Source: CAVTWH01 sp963738365 (GTDB lineage Bacteria; Actinomycetota; Actinomycetes; Mycobacteriales; Micromonosporaceae). Taken from it: a stretch of 64,000 bases of DNA. Below, piece after piece: positions 50,456-59,344 of this stretch (the stretch's first letter is position 1; each line of letters opens with the position of its first letter). A program made the position numbers and the translations under genes. The stretch covers positions 1,069,565-1,133,564 of the forward strand of contig CAVTWH010000006.1 of NCBI GenBank assembly GCA_963738365.1, written 5' to 3'. A model generated the notes under the pieces. The model ran no database searches. It was not told the DNA's origin and saw only the letters and a program-made list of their open reading frames with translations.

Positions 50456-51321
50456 CACCCGCGTCCTCGACCGGCACACCCGCGCGGCGCCGCCGGCGCC
50501 GCCTCAACCGCACCCCGTTCGCGGTGTACCTGCTGCTCACCGTCGCGGCGTTGCTGAGTGTGTTTCCGCTCTACTGGATGTTCGTGGTGTCCACAACGGA
50601 TTCGGCCACCGCGACCAGCCTGCCGCCGCACCTCACCCCCGGCGGAAACTTCCTGCACCTGGCGAACCTGGTCTTCAGTACCGTCCCGTTCGTGCGGGCG
50701 CTGCTCAACAGCCTCATCGTGGCCACCGCGATCGGGGTGGGCCAGGCGGTTTTGTGCGCGCTGGCCGGCTTCGCCTTCGCCAAGCTGTCCTTCCCGGGTC
50801 GTAACACGCTGTTCCTCATCGTCGTGCTGACCATGACGGTGCCGGCCCAGCTGGCGGTCGTCCCGCAGTACCTGATCATGTCGAAGTTCGGTTGGGTGGA
50901 CACCCTGCAGGCGGTGATCGTGCCCGGGTTGGTCAGCGCGTTCGGCATTTTCTGGATGCGCCAGCACATCGGCAACACCATCGACGACGAGTTGATGCAC
51001 GCCGCCCGGATGGACGGCGCGACCACCTGGCAGATCTTCTGGCGGATCGCCTTCCCGCTGGTCCGCCCGGCGGCGTTCATCCTGGGACTGTTCATGTTCG
51101 TCTACTCGTGGAACGACTTCCTGTGGCCGTTCATCGTGCTGAAGTCGCCCGAGCACTACACCGTGCAGATCGCCATCAAGGCGCTGCAGAACAACCGGGA
51201 CATCGATCTGGGTCTGGCCATGTCCGGCTCGTTCCTGGCCACCCTGCCGGTGTTGGCGTTGTTCATCTTCGTCGGGCGCCGCCTGGTGCAGGGGATCATG
51301 GAAGGTGCTTTCAAGGGTTGA
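50452..51321 (+). CDS. Sugar ABC transporter permease, MalG type
   Basis: A 289-residue second CUT1 permease. Six membrane helices; the EAA loop is DELMHAARMDGATTWQIFWRIAFPL (adjacent blocks near 180-205). VYSWNDFLWPFIVLKS and the closing RRLVQGIMEGAFKG are typical of MalG-like proteins. It is coupled to both neighbours by 4-bp overlaps. Confidence 0.94.
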   Translation: MTPASSTGTPARRRRRRLNRTPFAVYLLLTVAALLSVFPLYWMFVVSTTDSATATSLPPHLTPGGNFLHLANLVFSTVPFVRALLNSLIVATAIGVGQAVLCALAGFAFAKLSFPGRNTLFLIVVLTMTVPAQLAVVPQYLIMSKFGWVDTLQAVIVPGLVSAFGIFWMRQHIGNTIDDELMHAARMDGATTWQIFWRIAFPLVRPAAFILGLFMFVYSWNDFLWPFIVLKSPEHYTVQIAIKALQNNRDIDLGLAMSGSFLATLPVLALFIFVGRRLVQGIMEGAFKG

Positions 51322-52040
51322 CAGGCTCCGCTCCCGGGCCGCGTGTGGTGCTGCCGCCGATCCTCGGCTCGGGCACCGCGCTGCCGGCCGGCGTCCAGTT
51401 CGCCACCGACCATCCCGACATCGACGTGACGGGTGGCGTGCTCACCAACCGTGCGCCGACCGCCGTGGCCGCCCGCGTCACCGTGTCGGCCGCGCCGCAG
51501 GTGACCGACGCGTTCGACGTGACGGTGCTGCCGGCCGGCGCTGCGGTGCTGCTGGCCGGCACCCGGCTTGCCGACCCGGACCCGGCGGTGTACGCGGCGC
51601 GGATCGCGTTCAGCCTGCACCTGGCGCTGGCCACGCCGGACGGTGCGGTCACCCGGCTGGGCGACGACCGTGGGGTGCTGTTCCCTCGCGCGGTCCGCAC
51701 CGAGCATCTGGACGTGTACCGGGTGCGTACCCTCACCGATCCGTGGGTGTTCGCGGTGCCCGGCGGGTATGCCGTCGTCGCCTCGCCCGCCCTGCCGGAC
51801 GGTTCGCCGGAGCCGTCGGCCGGTTCGGCCCTGCTGCTGTTCACCTCGCCGGACCTCATCCGGTACGAGGAGCTCGGGCTTGTCCCGCTGGCCGGCGGGG
51901 GTGGCGTGCGGCGGCCACGCGGGGCGTACGACGGCTCGCGCGGGCAGTTCGTGCTGTGGTGGACCGATGACGAGGGGCGGCCGCCGCAGCTGCGCCGGGT
52001 GCGCACTGTGGTGCGGGTCGGGCCGTCGCCTTCCCGGTGA
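51318..52040 (+). CDS. Short GH43-like beta-propeller fragment
   Basis: A 240-residue protein beginning at TTG 51318 (overlapping the permease stop) or at a nearby GTG. It contains segments like those in larger GH43-type proteins: a VYRVRTLTDPWVFAVPGGYAVV block, LLLFTSPDLIRYEELGL and GAYDGSRGQFVLWWTDDEGRP, each a propeller-blade motif. A signal peptide and a complete five-blade catalytic domain are missing, so it may be a truncated enzyme or a stand-alone module. It sits in the sugar importer operon, which supports a role in glycan use. Confidence 0.6.
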   Translation: MTGSAPGPRVVLPPILGSGTALPAGVQFATDHPDIDVTGGVLTNRAPTAVAARVTVSAAPQVTDAFDVTVLPAGAAVLLAGTRLADPDPAVYAARIAFSLHLALATPDGAVTRLGDDRGVLFPRAVRTEHLDVYRVRTLTDPWVFAVPGGYAVVASPALPDGSPEPSAGSALLLFTSPDLIRYEELGLVPLAGGGGVRRPRGAYDGSRGQFVLWWTDDEGRPPQLRRVRTVVRVGPSPSR

Positions 52041-52082
52041 AGTCGCCTGCCCGGGCGGGGGCCGCGAAGCTATCGTGGTCGG

Positions 52083-53198
52083 ATGCGCGTGCTGGTGGTT
52101 TCCGCGCCGATGCTCGGCCACGTGTTCCCGCTGGTTCCGTTGGCGCGGGCGCTGGTGGCGGCCGGGCACGAGGTCGAGGTGGCGACCGCGGGTGACGGGT
52201 TGGCCGCCGAGCGGGCCGGCCTGCGCGTGCACGACCTCGTTCCCGGCTTCGACTTCTCCCGCATCGCGCGCCGGGTGATGCTGCGGCACCCGTTGGTTGC
52301 CCGAGCCGAGCTGGCCGGCACGGCCGGCACGCGGGGAGTGCGGCTGTTCTTCGGCCCGGTCAACGACCAGCTCACCGATCCACTCGTCGACCTGGTGCGG
52401 CGGCTGGCACCCGATCTGGTCGTGTACGAACCGCTGGCGCCGGCCGCGCTGGTGGCTGCCGCTCGGGCGGGGGTGCCGGCCGTGCTGCACGAGAACTCGC
52501 TGTTCGACGGACCGGCTCTGGTGGAGGCCACCGGCGCTCGGCTGGCCGCGGTGCTGCAGCGCCACGGGATGGCCGCGCTGCCCGCGTCGACCGCGGTCGT
52601 CAGCATCGCGCCGCCGAGTGTCCTGCCCGGGAGGACCGGCTGGCCGATGCGGCCGGTGCCCTACGGCGGTGAAGGCGCGTCGCCTGACTGGCTGGCCGCT
52701 GCCGCGGCGCGGCCGCGCATCGCGGTCACCCGCAGTACGGTCGCCGGCCCGGGCGCCGGCAGGCTGATGAGTACCGTGCTGGCCGCGGCCGGCGCAGTGG
52801 ACGCCGAGTTCGTCTTCGTGCGTCCCGACCGCGCAGTGACCCGCAGTCGACTGCCGGGCAATGTGCGTACCGTCGACTGGGTGCCGCTGTCGGCGGTGCT
52901 GGCCAGCTGCGCCGCGATCGTCCACCACGGCGGCGCGGGCACCGCGCTGGCCGCCCTGTCCACCGGGGTGCCGCAGCTGATCGTCAACGGCCCGGGCGAC
53001 CGCCGGCACAACGGCCAGCTGATCGTCGCCCGCGGCGCCGGGCTGGCGCTGGACCAACGGGGAGTCGGCGCCGCGGCGCTGACCCGGCTGGTCACCGACG
53101 CCGGCCTGCGCGAGAGCGCCACCGCGGTCCGCGACGAGATCGCCGCCATGCCCCCGCCCGCTGACCTGGTTCCCCGGCTCGAAGCGCTGGTCAGCTGA
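52083..53198 (+). CDS. GT1-family (MGT/UGT-like) glycosyltransferase
   Basis: A 371-residue GT-B glycosyltransferase. The N-terminal VSAPMLGHVFPLVPLARAL motif and the C-terminal donor-binding block VDWVPLSAVLASCAAIVHHGGAGTALAAL (adjacent segments near 262-290) followed by PGDRRHNGQLI are those of the antibiotic/macrolide glycosyltransferase group. It transfers a sugar from a nucleotide donor to an unknown acceptor. ATG 52083 is 43 bp after the GH43-like gene. It is convergent with a secreted protein gene whose terminator lies between them. Confidence 0.9.
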   Translation: MRVLVVSAPMLGHVFPLVPLARALVAAGHEVEVATAGDGLAAERAGLRVHDLVPGFDFSRIARRVMLRHPLVARAELAGTAGTRGVRLFFGPVNDQLTDPLVDLVRRLAPDLVVYEPLAPAALVAAARAGVPAVLHENSLFDGPALVEATGARLAAVLQRHGMAALPASTAVVSIAPPSVLPGRTGWPMRPVPYGGEGASPDWLAAAAARPRIAVTRSTVAGPGAGRLMSTVLAAAGAVDAEFVFVRPDRAVTRSRLPGNVRTVDWVPLSAVLASCAAIVHHGGAGTALAALSTGVPQLIVNGPGDRRHNGQLIVARGAGLALDQRGVGAAALTRLVTDAGLRESATAVRDEIAAMPPPADLVPRLEALVS

Positions 53199-53245
53199 GC
53201 GGGGGAGGGGTGGTACGAACCGGGGACCGGTCCTGCTGCGCCGCC

Positions 53246-53286
53246 CGGGCGGCCATCGCTGTCCACAATGGAGTGACGGCCGCCCG
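53246..53286 (-). terminator. Terminator hairpin after secreted protein A
   Basis: cgggcggcc (53246-53254) and ggccgcccg (53278-53286) form a 9-bp stem; the loop contains an inner tcca/tgga pair. It lies just past the minus-strand stop at 53304 and corresponds to the hairpin after its paralogue. Confidence 0.75.
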
Positions 53287-53303
53287 CGCGGTTGACTGTT
53301 CGA

Positions 53304-54362
53304 TCAGCTGACGATGACGTGCACTGTCCACAGCAACTGCGGGGCCGGGCAGGGAGTGGCCCAGTGGTTACAGGGCATGTCGGTGGCGGTGGACACGTCG
53401 GCCAACCCGGCCGCGACCACCTGGTACTGGGCGAGCAGTGGTTGACCCGTCGGGTAGCCGCCGGTGACCTGACCGGCTACGAGTACCCCGGCGGGTGTGA
53501 CCGTGGGCGGGAGGTAGTTGTACGGCAGGCTGACCACGAGCGTGTCGCCGACGTGCAGGCTGACCGTGGTCTTGTTGGCGGTGGTGTCGACCGTGACGGT
53601 CCGGCCGCTGCTACTGGCACTGGCGCCGACGATGTTCACCCGGATGGTCCATTGGAGGACCGATATCGCGCACGGGGGTGTGGTGGAGAAGCACGGGTTG
53701 TCGGTCTGGGTGGTCAGGGTGACGGTGCCGGGGCTGACCGCGCGGAACAGTGCGGCCAGTGGCTGTCCGGTCGGGTAGCCGCCGCTGCTCGACAGCAGGG
53801 TCAGGCCGGAACCGCTGACGGTGAGTGGCCGGTAGGCGGAGTTGAGGGAGACACCGAGGGTGTGCCCGACCTGCAGGGTGACGGTGGTCCGGCTGTCGGC
53901 CTGGCCGACGTTCACGTCGCCGGCCGGTCCCGACGAAACAGGCGTGGCGTCGTCGGTGCAGCTGGCCACCGGCGCCGGGCCGGTGCCGGCGAGCTGCATG
54001 CCGAAGTTGGTCGAGGCACCGGCGGCCAGGTTCCCGTTGTACGGGGCGTTGACGGCCGTCAGGGTGCCGGCGGACACGCTGACGGTAGCGTTCCAGGCCG
54101 AGGCGACGGATTGGCCGGCGCCGAGCGGCCAGGAGACTATCCACTTGGTGGCTGCGGTCGGCGCCACGTTGGTCACCGTCACGCTGACGATCTCACCGCC
54201 GGAGGATCCGCTGCCCCACTGCGACTCGACGCGTGCGGTGGCGGTGCAGCCGCTGCTCTGGGCCGCTTGCGCGGTGCCGGCGATCGCCGGAGCCAGCACG
54301 ACCGCTGTGAACAGGCCGGCCGTGGCGGCTATCCCGGCGGCCATCCATCGTGATCTGATCAT
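53304..54362 (-). CDS. Secreted protein A: CBM2-like domain plus two beta-sandwich repeats
   Basis: A 352-residue secreted protein. The signal peptide (to about 33, cleavage near TAQAA) precedes a CBM2-like beta-sandwich (about 36-135: WGSGSSGGEIVSVTVTNVAPTA, then the WNATVSV strand). Two homologous domains of about 95 residues follow, each starting with TTVxLxVGxTL and containing GGYPTGQPL and a paired-Cys PC...PPC loop. The latter resemble chagasin-like (I42) inhibitor folds in strand pattern, but this is uncertain. It is a paralogue of the adjacent protein B. Carbohydrate or cell-wall binding outside the cell is the likely setting. Confidence 0.75.
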   Translation of the reverse strand: MIRSRWMAAGIAATAGLFTAVVLAPAIAGTAQAAQSSGCTATARVESQWGSGSSGGEIVSVTVTNVAPTAATKWIVSWPLGAGQSVASAWNATVSVSAGTLTAVNAPYNGNLAAGASTNFGMQLAGTGPAPVASCTDDATPVSSGPAGDVNVGQADSRTTVTLQVGHTLGVSLNSAYRPLTVSGSGLTLLSSSGGYPTGQPLAALFRAVSPGTVTLTTQTDNPCFSTTPPCAISVLQWTIRVNIVGASASSSGRTVTVDTTANKTTVSLHVGDTLVVSLPYNYLPPTVTPAGVLVAGQVTGGYPTGQPLLAQYQVVAAGLADVSTATDMPCNHWATPCPAPQLLWTVHVIVS

Positions 54363-54446
54363 AGGTACGCATCCTCTCCCCGTTGTGGCGCGGGACAGGT
54401 AGTGTCCGCAGCCGACGATGGGCGTCGATGAACCGTGATCCTCGGG

Positions 54447-54476
54447 ACGTTAGGTTTCGGCGTGCACGGCTGTCAA
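54447..54476 (-). promoter_or_regulatory. Promoter of secreted protein A
   Basis: On the minus strand TTGACA (54476-54471), an 18-base spacer and TAACGT (54452-54447) form a sigma-70-like promoter about 85 bp upstream of the start. The spacer contains the palindrome cgtgcacg. The same arrangement precedes the paralogue. Confidence 0.7.
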
Positions 54477-54625
54477 TGAAACATATGACGACTGGTCGAT
54501 AGATGCTGGATTGTCGGTGCTGATTGCGGCCATTCGATAGCGCATGCGTGAAACCTTCCAGGCCGCAAGGCGCTGTGCCTGCTGCGCTGTCGCCCGGACC
54601 GCCGGCCACGCGCTGACAACGACAC

Positions 54626-54670
54626 CGCGCGGGCAGCCGCCCTCCACAGTGGAGTACGGCTGCCCGCGCG
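54626..54670 (-). terminator. Terminator hairpin after secreted protein B
   Basis: cgcgcgggcagccg (54626-54639) pairs perfectly with 54657-54670 (14 bp); the 17-base loop has an inner tcca/tgga pair. It lies just past the stop at 54684. Confidence 0.85.
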
Positions 54671-54683
54671 GCCGGCTGTCCGG

Positions 54684-55766
54684 TCAGTTGGTGACGCTGA
54701 CGTGGACGGTCCATGGCCACTGCGGGGACGGGCAGGGTGTGGGCAAGTGGATGCAGGGCCCGTCGGTGGTGGTGGTGACGTCGGCCGATCCCGCCGCAAC
54801 CGCCGGGTAGCGGGCGACCAGCGGCTGACTGGTGGGGTAGCCGCCGGTGACGTCACCGGCTCCGAGGACCCCGGCAGGCTTGACCGTGGGCGGGTCGTAG
54901 TTGTACGGCAGGCTGACCACAAGCGTGTCGCCGACGCGGAGGCTGACCGTGGTGTGGTTGGCGGCGGTGCCCACCGTCACGGTCCGGCCGGTGCTACTGG
55001 CGCTGGCGCCGACGATGTTCACCCGGATGGTCCATTGGGCGACCGGCCTTGCGCACGGGGGTGTGGTGTAGAAGCACGGGTCGTCGGTCTGGGTGGTCAG
55101 CGTGACGGTGCCCGGGCTGACCGCGCGGAACAGCGCGGCCAGTGGCTGCCCGGTCGGGTAGCCGCCACTGGTCGACAGCTGGGTGAGGCCGGAACCGCTG
55201 ACGGTGAGCGGCTTGTAGGCCGAGTTGAGGGAGACGCCCAGGGTGCGCCCGACCTGGAGGGTGACGGTGGTCTGGCTGTCGGCCTGACCGACGGTCACGT
55301 CCGCGCCACCCGGCGGGGTGCTGCTGGCCGGAGCGGAGGACACCGGCGTGGCGTCGTTGGCGCAACTGGCCACCGGCGCCGGACCGGTGCCGGCGAGCTG
55401 CATGCCGAAGCTGGTCGACGCACCGGCGGCCAGGTTCCCGTTGTACGGGGCGTTGGCCGCCGTCACCGTGCCGGCGGACACGCTGACGGTGGCGTTCCAG
55501 GCCGAAGCGACGGTCTGGCCGGCGCCGAGGGCCCAGGAGACCGTCCACTTGGTGGCGGCGGTGGGCGCCACGTTGGTCACCGTCACGCTGACGACCTCGC
55601 CGCCGGAGGATCCGCTGCCCCACTGCGACTCGACATGCGCTACGGCGTTGCAGCCGCCGGTCACGGCGGCCTGTGCGGTACCGGCGATCGCCGGGGCCAT
55701 GGCGAGGGCCGCGAGCAGGCCGGTCCCCAGGGCCATGCCGGCGGCCATCCATCGAGTTTTGATCAT
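54684..55766 (-). CDS. Secreted protein B: CBM2-like domain plus two beta-sandwich repeats
   Basis: A 360-residue paralogue of secreted protein A, with the same signal peptide, CBM2-like domain and two Cys-loop domains. It differs by a short SSTPPGG insertion in the linker (about 150-160) and scattered substitutions, so the copies have diverged under selection that preserved the fold. GGAAGGG lies 11 bases upstream of ATG 55766. It has its own promoter and terminator, so the two genes are separate units, not an operon. Confidence 0.75.
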   Translation of the reverse strand: MIKTRWMAAGMALGTGLLAALAMAPAIAGTAQAAVTGGCNAVAHVESQWGSGSSGGEVVSVTVTNVAPTAATKWTVSWALGAGQTVASAWNATVSVSAGTVTAANAPYNGNLAAGASTSFGMQLAGTGPAPVASCANDATPVSSAPASSTPPGGADVTVGQADSQTTVTLQVGRTLGVSLNSAYKPLTVSGSGLTQLSTSGGYPTGQPLAALFRAVSPGTVTLTTQTDDPCFYTTPPCARPVAQWTIRVNIVGASASSTGRTVTVGTAANHTTVSLRVGDTLVVSLPYNYDPPTVKPAGVLGAGDVTGGYPTSQPLVARYPAVAAGSADVTTTTDGPCIHLPTPCPSPQWPWTVHVSVTN

Positions 55767-55851
55767 GTAGTCGCACCCTTCCCCGTCGCAGGGTGGGCCC
55801 GACACTGTGGCAGCCGACGATCGGCCCCCGATTCGGGCCCAGTCCCCCGGG

Positions 55852-55881
55852 ACGCTAGGTCCCGGCGTGCACGAACGTCAA
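55852..55881 (-). promoter_or_regulatory. Promoter of secreted protein B
   Basis: TTGACG (55881-55876), an 18-base spacer containing cgtgcacg, and TAGCGT (55857-55852) on the minus strand match the promoter of secreted protein A. The flanking tgaaaca and cgatagat words are also shared. Confidence 0.7.
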
Positions 55882-56334
55882 TGAAACACATTGTTTTCAG
55901 TCGATAGATCCAGGATGACCAGGGCTGATGCCCGGCCGGTGGCCGCCGCAGCCGTGAAACCTTCGAACCGGTCCGCTGGCAGGGTGCGCGGTCGGCTGGC
56001 CGGCGCCGGAGGACCGGGCCGCCGTCGGGCGGCACTGGGTGCTCGCCGACCGGCGGGGCAGGCCACTGCGCTGCACTCAGCCGCGTGCCCGGGTGGCCGG
56101 CAGGATGCCGCTGCCGGCCGGGATCTCCACGGTGACGAACCGGCGATCATCCACAATGGTCGGTCGTACGCCGGTCGGCCGCGGCGCGCTGCTCGGCCTC
56201 GTTGTCCTACCACGACCTGGATCGCACCCCTACCGTTGACCGGGACAAGTACCATCGGCCGGGTACTTCACCGGCTCGCCGACAGCATTGGTGCGAGCGG
56301 TTTTCAGTCGCGGCAGCTATCCGGAGGGCGGCGG
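55882..56334. other. Intergenic region without recognised gene
   Basis: No supported gene in this 453-bp stretch. Short open frames (for example 56039-56239) have no ribosome site or recognisable motif. The words cgtgaaaccttc near 55950 are shared with the corresponding position upstream of the paralogue (54547-54558), so they belong to the duplicated upstream region. Confidence 0.5.
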
Positions 56335-57027
56335 GTGAGCCGGAAGAGCGACCGACGAAAGCGGCGGATCCCACAGAGCCGGCAGCCCGGGACCGACCTG
56401 GCCGAGACCGGTGGCGATGCGCAGACGCGGATGAGTCGGGTGCTGGACCGGGCCGCCCACCCGGGTAGGCCGCTGACCCACCTCGTGGTCCTCGCCATTG
56501 TGGTCATCGGCTGGCGATGGCCCCGCTACGTCGTGGACCCCACATCGGCCGGCGGCACCGCACACCGGGTGGTCGCCGTGGTCATCGCCGTGACGCTGTT
56601 CCTGTCGTTCTCGACGCTGACCATTCTCGCCTACTGCCTGGCGGTCGGCGGATCGGACGAGGTGGTCAGGGCGTTCGTCGCGGCGGTGCTCAACCGGGCC
56701 GGGATCGGTGCCACGCTGGGCACGCTGCTCGGGATCCGGCTGGCCCCGGCGCTGCTCGACCCGTCGTCGGCCGGGTACACGACCTTCCCGAACTACCTGG
56801 GCGACGTCGGGAACTCGATCACCCTGGTCACTCTGCTCCTCACGTCGACCCTCTGGCCGTACGCGGTGGGTCCGCTGCGGTCGGTGCTCGCCGATTCGTT
56901 GCAGCGCCTGCCGGTGCGCCTGCCGGAGAGCGTCGGACGAGTTGCTGCCTTCGCCGTCCTGGTCGGGGTGAACGGGCTCGGCCTGGCACTCGCCGCGGCG
57001 GTGTACGCCGGCCTCACCCGGCACTGA
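56335..57027 (+). CDS. Small multi-pass membrane protein of unknown function
   Basis: A 230-residue protein. GTG 56335 follows GGAGGG by 6 bases. About 45 residues of charged N-terminus (VSRKSDRRKRRIPQS) are followed by four or five membrane helices, the clearest at HLVVLAIVVIGW, VVAVVIAVTLFLSFSTLTIL, SITLVTLLLTSTLWPYAV and FAVLVGVNGLGLALAAAVY. No enzymatic motif. It is convergent with the transglutaminase gene, 5 bp apart. No family recognised. Confidence 0.7.
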   Translation: MSRKSDRRKRRIPQSRQPGTDLAETGGDAQTRMSRVLDRAAHPGRPLTHLVVLAIVVIGWRWPRYVVDPTSAGGTAHRVVAVVIAVTLFLSFSTLTILAYCLAVGGSDEVVRAFVAAVLNRAGIGATLGTLLGIRLAPALLDPSSAGYTTFPNYLGDVGNSITLVTLLLTSTLWPYAVGPLRSVLADSLQRLPVRLPESVGRVAAFAVLVGVNGLGLALAAAVYAGLTRH

Positions 57028-57032
57028 CAGCT

Positions 57033-59344
57033 TCAGTTGGCCCGGCGTCGACCCCGGCGGGGCGCGGCCGGGTCGCCGGTGGGCGTACGGCGGGCCCAGC
57101 GCAGCGGGCGCGGGTCCAGCGACCAGCGCAGCCGGCGCCACCAGGAGCGGCGGGCGCGCAGTTCGCCGACGTAGGCCAGCGCCTGGGTGCTGACCCGGTC
57201 GGCCTCCTGCGCGCTGACCGACGCCTCGGCGAAGGTGAGCACGTTGACCGTGCGGGCCAGCTCGTCCAGGCGCGGGGCGGGCAGGCGCAGCTTGGCGCGT
57301 CCGGGCGCGCCGATCGGGTCGGCGATCCGGGCGGCGTGCGCGGAGACCTCGGTGGCGGCCAGGTGCCCACCGGCCGGTACGCCGGCCAGCCGCAGCCCGT
57401 CGAGTACCTCCCGCCAGGCGCCGGTGACCCGCTGGCCGGGGGTACCGGCCCGGATGCGGCGGCGGCGCAGCCGGGCGCGGGCCGCCAGCAGCCCGGCCGG
57501 TACGCCGAGCAGCAGGGCCAGCAGCACCGCCCCGGCGCTGGCGAGCAGCCCGCCGCTGACCACGCCGTGCCCGGCTGCCGCGGCCGCGCTGGCGCTGTGC
57601 GACGGGCCGGCCGTGCCGGGCGCGACCGACACGGTCGGCTGCTGCGACGGCGGCGGTGTGGACGGCGGCGGCGGTGGCTGGAAATCGCTCTCCACGGGGC
57701 GGGGCGGCGTGTCGGGCAGCGGCAACGGGTTGAACGCCACCCAGCCGATCCCGGTGAACAGCACCTCGGGCCAGGCCAGGGCGTCCCGGCCGGTGACCGC
57801 GTCGGCGCCGGGCCGGGTCTGGAAGCCGACCACCACCCGGCTGGGCAGCCCCATCATCCGGGCCAGTACCGAGAACGAGGCGGCGAACTGTTCGGTGGTG
57901 CCGCGCTGGCCGCCGAGCGTGCGCGGGGAGAACAGGAAGAAGTTCAGGTTGGCCAGGGAGTGCCCGCTGGGGGCGTCGGCGACCAGTTGGTAGTGCTGGC
58001 CGAGGAAGTCGGCGATGGCCTGGGCGCGCTGGTACGGGGCGCCGACGTCCTTGCCGAGCTGCTGGGCCAGCTGCACCATCTGCTCCGGCGGCTGGGCGCC
58101 CAGCGCCAGGTAGCGGGCCACCGACGGGCCGGCCGGTACGTCGGCCAGCGGCACCTCGTTGACGTCCGGTGCGGTGGGCTGGGAGTAGACGGTGTAGCGC
58201 AGCTGCGGGGTGAGGCCCGGCGGGCTGCACGAGGGTGCCGGTGGACTGGTCGTAGGCGACCCGTACGCCCTGCACCTCGTCGGGGACGGCGAGGGCGGGC
58301 AGCAGCCGACCGGGCAGTTCCCGGACGGTGACGTCCTGCCGGATCCGCGGCCCGGCGGTGGGGGCGGGGCTGGTGTAGGGGGCGTCGAGTGGCGGGAGCA
58401 GCCGGCCGGCTTCCCGGTACTGGCCGCCGACGGTCCAGTTGACCCCGTTGTAGTCGGACAGCACGGCCAGCCGCAGCCGCAGCGCCGTGTCGGCGGCCGC
58501 GCCCGGGGCGTCGATGCGCACGTCGAGCAGCGGCTGGTCGGGGTTGAGTGCCCAGCCGGAGAGGCGGATCAGCGGGTTCTCGTCGTCGGCGTCCAGGGTG
58601 GGCGGGGCGACGTACCGGCGTGGGTCGCCGGGGCCGGCGCTGACCTGTCCGGCCAGCGCAGGGCCGAGCGCGACGGCCAGGCCGAGGACGATGACGAGGG
58701 CGGCGGCCGCCCCGGCGGCGAGCCGGGCACGCAGCCGCAGCCGGGCGGCGTGCGGCAGGTCGGGCAGGGTCGCGGTGCCGGGGCGGCCGGTGGCGGCCAG
58801 GCCGAGCGCGGCGACGGCGGCGTAGCCGAAGCCGGACCACAGCCGGGCGTGCGCGTGCGGTCCGACGAAGGCCAGGGCGGCCAGGTACAGCGCGGTGGGG
58901 CCGAGGTAGCCCAGCAGCACCCGCCGGCCGCGGACGGCCAGTTCGGCGCCGAGCAGTCCGGCCACCCAGGTGGCCACCACCGGGACCAGCACGGTGTCCG
59001 GCTGCGGGTTCCACCGGGATGAGGGCGGTGAGCAGCCGGGGGATGGCGTTGCGGACGGCGTCGGACCACAGCGCCCACAGCTCGCCGTGCACCCCGGCCG
59101 GTGCCGCCGTCAGGTGCACGGCGAGCAGCGTGTACCCCGTCATCGCCAGCACCGACAGCGGGGCCGCCGGCCAGGCGGGCAGCCGGCGCACCGCGACGCT
59201 GATCAGCACGGGCCCGATCGCGGCGCCCAGCAGCAGGTGGGTGAGCAGGTCACCGCGGTAGACGCGGGCCAACGGGGCGGCGGCCAGCGCGGTGAGGGCG
59301 GCGATGACCAGCGGGACCACGGCCGCGCGGAGCCGGGTCACCAC
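57033..59344 (-). pseudogene. TgpA-like transglutaminase-domain membrane protein, two frameshifts
   Basis: A protein of about 770 residues split over three frames. An N-terminal membrane part (59344 to about 59012), a second membrane part and extracytoplasmic region (to about 58215), and the transglutaminase core with a C-terminal helix (to 57033) read continuously if one base is removed at about 59011 and one at about 58214. The restored joins (PVNPQPDTVLVP; QPAGLTPQLRYT) are smooth. The core has LANLNFFLFSPRTLGGQRGTTEQFAASFSVLARMMGLPSRVVVGF in successive blocks, although the expected catalytic Cys-containing GxCxxFA motif reads GTTEQFA, with Thr at the Cys site. It belongs to the FN3-MoxR-DUF58-transglutaminase operon and overlaps DUF58 by 7 bp. 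Confidence 0.8.

Larger units (their letters stand above)
53246..55915. repeat. Tandem gene duplication of about 1.4 kb
   Basis: The unit terminator-gene-promoter (53246 to about 54510) is duplicated as 54626 to about 55915. Coding parts are highly similar; promoter words and terminator folds are conserved; spacer sequence has diverged. Confidence 0.85.

Noticed and set aside
56039..56239. Possible small gene upstream of the membrane protein at 56335
   Set aside because: No ribosome site and no recognisable motif; upstream words belong to the duplicated promoter region.
56317..58215. Continuation of the second transglutaminase frame to 56317
   Set aside because: After about 58215 the frame gives Arg/Pro/Ala-rich nonsense while the neighbouring frame resumes conserved transglutaminase sequence. 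This marks a frameshift, not a longer protein.
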